From PALSA-1353 sp050014015 (lineage in GTDB: Bacteria > Planctomycetota > Phycisphaerae > Tepidisphaerales > Tepidisphaeraceae), in NCBI GenBank assembly GCA_050014015.1, contig JBEKEC010000012.1, positions 1-64,000 on the forward strand: a DNA stretch of 64,000 bases, given 5' to 3'. Each line of letters starts with the position of its first letter. Position 1 is the first letter of the stretch. Under the pieces are notes generated by a model. It did no database searches. It saw only the letters and a program-made list of their open reading frames with translations, and was not told the DNA's origin. Positions 61,490-64,000 of this stretch are shown here, piece after piece. The position numbers and the translations under genes are program-made.

Positions 61490-61505
61490 TGTTCCACGTG
61501 GAACA
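61490..61505. promoter_or_regulatory. parS centromere site (upstream of parB)
   Basis: TGTTCCACGTGGAACA is a perfect 16-bp palindrome and fits the bacterial parS consensus TGTTNCACGTGNAACA. It lies 40 bp before the parB ATG. ParB binds such sites to load onto the origin region of the chromosome. Confidence 0.93.
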
Positions 61506-61545
61506 ATGGTTTTGACAATTCAGCCAAGGAAAGGAGTCCTTTGTC

Positions 61546-62484
61546 ATGTCTCAGGCCACCAAGAGCAAGCCGCGGCTGGGTCGGGGGCTAAGCAGTTTGA
61601 TTTCCGTTTCGCACTTGCCGGTGGAGGCTGAGATTGGCGCCCGCCCCCCTGCCGCGGCACCGGTGCCGGGGATGGAGGCCATGGAATCGGGGCAGGCTTT
61701 GGGTGGGCCGTTGGTCATTCCCATTGATGCGATTCGTCCCAACCCTCATCAGCCGCGGAAGACAATCAACGAGGCGGGAATCGCCGAGCTGGCGGCCAGC
61801 CTGAAATCATCCGGGATCATTCAGCCGCTGGTCGTTCGACGGACCAAAAGCGGCTTCGAGATGATCGCCGGCCAAAGGCGCTGGCAGGCGGCAAAAATGG
61901 CGGGGCTGACCGAAGTACCCGCGATCGTCCGAGACGTGGACAGCTACACTCAGGCCCAGATGGCCCTGGTGGAAAACATCCAACGGGAAGACCTGAACCC
62001 CATCGAGCGGGCGCAGGGATACAGGGCGCTGATGGATCAGCTTGGGTTGACGCAGGCGGAATTGGCCGCCCGAATGGGCGAAGACCGCAGCGGCATCGCA
62101 AACTATCTCCGGCTTCTGGATTTGGCTGAGCCGGTTCGAGCCATGGTCCGCAATGCCCGGCTGAGCCTCGGACACGCCAAACTTATCGCCGGCATCAGTG
62201 ATATTCTCGAGCAGCAGCGCCTGGCCGAGACAGTCGTCGCCCAGGGTCTATCCGTGCGAAACCTCGAGCGAATGCTCCAGGAAGGCTCCAACGGCTCGCC
62301 TGTTCGTAAGCCCCCGGCTCTCACCCCCCACCTGATGGATTTGGAGAAATCGTTGGCTCGGCAACTCGGCATGCGCGTTCAGGTTCGATCCAGCTCCAAG
62401 GGCCGTGGCCGCCTGATCCTGCACTACAGCAGCCTGGATCAGTTCGATGAGATTCTTCAGAAGCTCGGAGCGAAAGCAGAATGA
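61546..62484 (+). CDS. parB: Chromosome-partitioning protein ParB
   Basis: CTP-dependent DNA clamp that spreads from parS and recruits SMC. A 312-aa protein: N-terminal GRGLSSLI, the CTP-binding domain with IAGQRRWQAA (107-116) and ENIQREDLNPIE (143-154), a helix-turn-helix at about 168-190 and a C-terminal dimer domain. The usual GERR motif reads GQRR. AAGGAG nine bases before the ATG fixes the start. No parA is in the window, which is unusual since parA normally lies just upstream; nuoD is there instead. Confidence 0.96.
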   Translation: MSQATKSKPRLGRGLSSLISVSHLPVEAEIGARPPAAAPVPGMEAMESGQALGGPLVIPIDAIRPNPHQPRKTINEAGIAELAASLKSSGIIQPLVVRRTKSGFEMIAGQRRWQAAKMAGLTEVPAIVRDVDSYTQAQMALVENIQREDLNPIERAQGYRALMDQLGLTQAELAARMGEDRSGIANYLRLLDLAEPVRAMVRNARLSLGHAKLIAGISDILEQQRLAETVVAQGLSVRNLERMLQEGSNGSPVRKPPALTPHLMDLEKSLARQLGMRVQVRSSSKGRGRLILHYSSLDQFDEILQKLGAKAE

Positions 62485-62636
62485 ACCCCTGCCCGTCGGC
62501 AGAGCATCGTGTGACCACCAGTTTCATAGTCAAGGCAGAATCACTGGTCGTTTGTCGGCTCGCATGATGAACGATTTCCAGGTGGATTCGGTTCTCAATG
62601 GCCATCCGGCAGCCCGCATTCGTCTATGCGCATTCT

Positions 62637-62652
62637 TGTTCCATGTGGAACA
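62637..62652. promoter_or_regulatory. Second parS-like site (downstream of parB)
   Basis: TGTTCCATGTGGAACA differs from the upstream site at one position and keeps both TGTTCCA and TGGAACA ends. It lies 153 bp after the parB stop and 78 bp before the next start. It is likely a functional but weaker parS. Confidence 0.8.
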
Positions 62653-62729
62653 ATGTGCGGAAGGTTTGTTATATCATCATAAAACATCGGCGGGTTGGAC
62701 CTGGGGGGCCGAACGCCTAGAATGCCGCC

Positions 62730-63734
62730 ATGGCTCAGATTGCGGGCGATGGTTCGGTGGTGGACGTGGCGATTGTCGGGGCAGGACCGGTGGGGCTGTT
62801 CGGGGCCTTTTATGCCGGACTGCGGGGGATGTCCGTCAGAATCGTCGATTCGCTGGAGATTCTTGGCGGGCAACTCACCACGCTTTACCCGGAAAAGTAC
62901 ATTTACGACGTGCCGGGATTTCCGCGCATTCTGGCCAAGGATTTGGCCACCAACCTGGCAGAGCAGGCCGGGCAGTACAAACCGGAAATTTGCCTGGGAG
63001 ATCGGGTGGAGATGCTGACGCGGGAGGGGGAGACGGGCCTGTTTAATATACACACGCAGTCTAAAGTGCATCGCGCTCGAGTGGTGATCATCGCGGCGGG
63101 GGTGGGGGCGTTTGAACCCAAGACGCTGGCTCTGCCCGAAGCCCAGCGGTTTTTCGGGCGCGGGTTGCGGTATTTCGTGAAGGAATTGCAGACGATGCGG
63201 GGCAAGCGGGTGCTGATCGTCGGCGGGGGGGACAGCGCGGTCGATTGGGCGAACATGATCTCGCCCATCGCCGCATCGGTGACGCTGATCCATCGGCGGG
63301 ACCAGTTCCGCGCCCACGAGGAAAACGTCCAGCGGATGCGCCGCGGAACCACCAAGATCATGACGTGCTTCGAGCTGAAGAGCCTTGGGGGGCGGGAGTC
63401 GATCGAGGAAGCAACGATATATGACAATCGAACTAAAGCCGAGCAAACGCTGAAAATCGACGCGCTCCTGGTCAACATCGGCTTCAACAATTCGCTGGGT
63501 CCGATCAAGGACTGGGGGTTGGAAATCGAAGGCGGCTCCATCAAGGTGGACGCGATGATGCAGACGAACATCCCCGGCGTTTTCGCGGTGGGGGACATCG
63601 CGACGTTTCCGGGAAAGCTCAAGTTGATCGCGACCGGGTTCGGCGAGGCTTGCATCGCCGTCAACTTCGCCAAGCACTATCTGGATCCCAAGGCCAACGT
63701 TTTCCCGGGGCACAGCTCGAACATGAAGAGATGA
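62730..63734 (+). CDS. Ferredoxin/flavodoxin-NADP+ reductase (TrxR-like type)
   Basis: A 334-aa FAD protein with the thioredoxin-reductase fold: FAD site VAIVGAGPVGLFGAFYAG, NADPH site VLIVGGGDSAVDWAN and the end GVFAVGDIATFPGK. The CxxC motif of true thioredoxin reductases is absent (the region reads WANMIS), so it belongs with YumC-type ferredoxin-NADP reductases. The ATG starts ten codons before the first strand. Probably supplies reduced ferredoxin or flavodoxin. Confidence 0.88.
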   Translation: MAQIAGDGSVVDVAIVGAGPVGLFGAFYAGLRGMSVRIVDSLEILGGQLTTLYPEKYIYDVPGFPRILAKDLATNLAEQAGQYKPEICLGDRVEMLTREGETGLFNIHTQSKVHRARVVIIAAGVGAFEPKTLALPEAQRFFGRGLRYFVKELQTMRGKRVLIVGGGDSAVDWANMISPIAASVTLIHRRDQFRAHEENVQRMRRGTTKIMTCFELKSLGGRESIEEATIYDNRTKAEQTLKIDALLVNIGFNNSLGPIKDWGLEIEGGSIKVDAMMQTNIPGVFAVGDIATFPGKLKLIATGFGEACIAVNFAKHYLDPKANVFPGHSSNMKR

Positions 63735-63738
63735 AACG

Positions 63739-64000
63739 CTACTTGCGGCGCGGTTGCCATAATTCGCCGAGGGATATTGGCAGATCGGGAAAAGGAGGGA
63801 AGCTCACGATGTCGTTCCCTTTTCCGCTGCCGGCGGGCCGGTAATCGCCTCGCACGAGCTTGAACGCCTCGGCGGTGCGATCCTCCGGATCGACGATCCA
63901 GTAATGAGCCACCTTTCCTTTGGCATATTGTTTGAATTTGTCGCGTCGGTCGATCAGCCGGCTGCCGGGGCTGACAATTTCCACGCATAAATCCGGCGGG
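63739..64000 (-). CDS. Uma2-family protein, 5' end outside the window
   Basis: The minus-strand frame open to the window edge reads PPDLCVEIVSPGSR, then a Lys/Tyr-rich segment (KFKQYAKGK) and HYWIVDPEDRTAEAF, the C-terminal half of a Uma2/DUF820 protein. The N-terminal part lies beyond 64000. It is convergent with the reductase gene, whose stop is 4 bp away. Related in family, not closely in sequence, to 53929-54642. Confidence 0.85.
   Translation of the reverse strand, partial: PPDLCVEIVSPGSRLIDRRDKFKQYAKGKVAHYWIVDPEDRTAEAFKLVRGDYRPAGSGKGNDIVSFPPFPDLPISLGELWQPRRK

Overview
The window reads as chromosomal DNA of an uncultured or little-studied Planctomycetota, most likely near the Phycisphaerae. 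The basis is high GC, PEP-CTERM exosortase substrates, many small conserved hypotheticals typical of that phylum, a TMTC-like membrane/TPR protein, a Spy-like/deiodinase-like fusion and repeat-rich intergenic DNA. This placement is inference from gene content; no rRNA or tRNA gene was found.

Layout. 0.2-5.3 kb: hflX, a gene remnant, an ankyrin protein and 1.7 kb of gene-free repeats. 5.4-17.2 kb: clpB, two PEP-CTERM proteins, glycerate kinase, an HtrA-like protease, a nucleotidyltransferase pair, a DUF4282 protein, a second membrane ankyrin protein and lipoproteins. 17.5-24.7 kb, all on the minus strand: algI, two algX/algJ-like genes, ispA and dxs. These join an O-acetylation machine for exported polysaccharide to two isoprenoid enzymes. 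25.5-33.8 kb is accessory: a two-gene operon of a spore-photoproduct-lyase-like radical SAM protein and an Eco57I-type methyltransferase-like protein with altered motifs, a frameshifted conserved gene, an AbiE toxin-antitoxin system flanked by 30-bp direct repeats, and a VapBC pair. 34-41.8 kb is mostly housekeeping (trmB, purH, purQ, a PilT-like ATPase) plus envelope proteins.

42.1-48.8 kb is a second defence-like zone. A 2.1-kb segment bounded by 33-bp direct repeats, one of them inside the 3' end of ndh, carries a 462-aa protein with a nucleoside-deoxyribosyltransferase/TIR-like domain. An EVE-domain McrB and McrC pair follows. 49-54.6 kb holds moeA, the TPR membrane protein, an outer-membrane barrel and a Uma2 protein. 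54.7-61.3 kb carries nuoF, nuoE and nuoD on one strand, interrupted by a ParDE module, a VapBC module and small genes. 61.5-62.7 kb is the parB locus with parS-like palindromes on both sides, which suggests nearness to the replication origin. The window ends with a TrxR-like ferredoxin-NADP reductase and a partial Uma2 gene.

The strongest leads for new biology are the radical-SAM/methyltransferase-like operon (25.5-29.1 kb) and the direct-repeat-bounded deoxyribosyltransferase-like gene (42.2-44.3 kb). A family of dispersed hairpin repeats also recurs in several intergenic regions.
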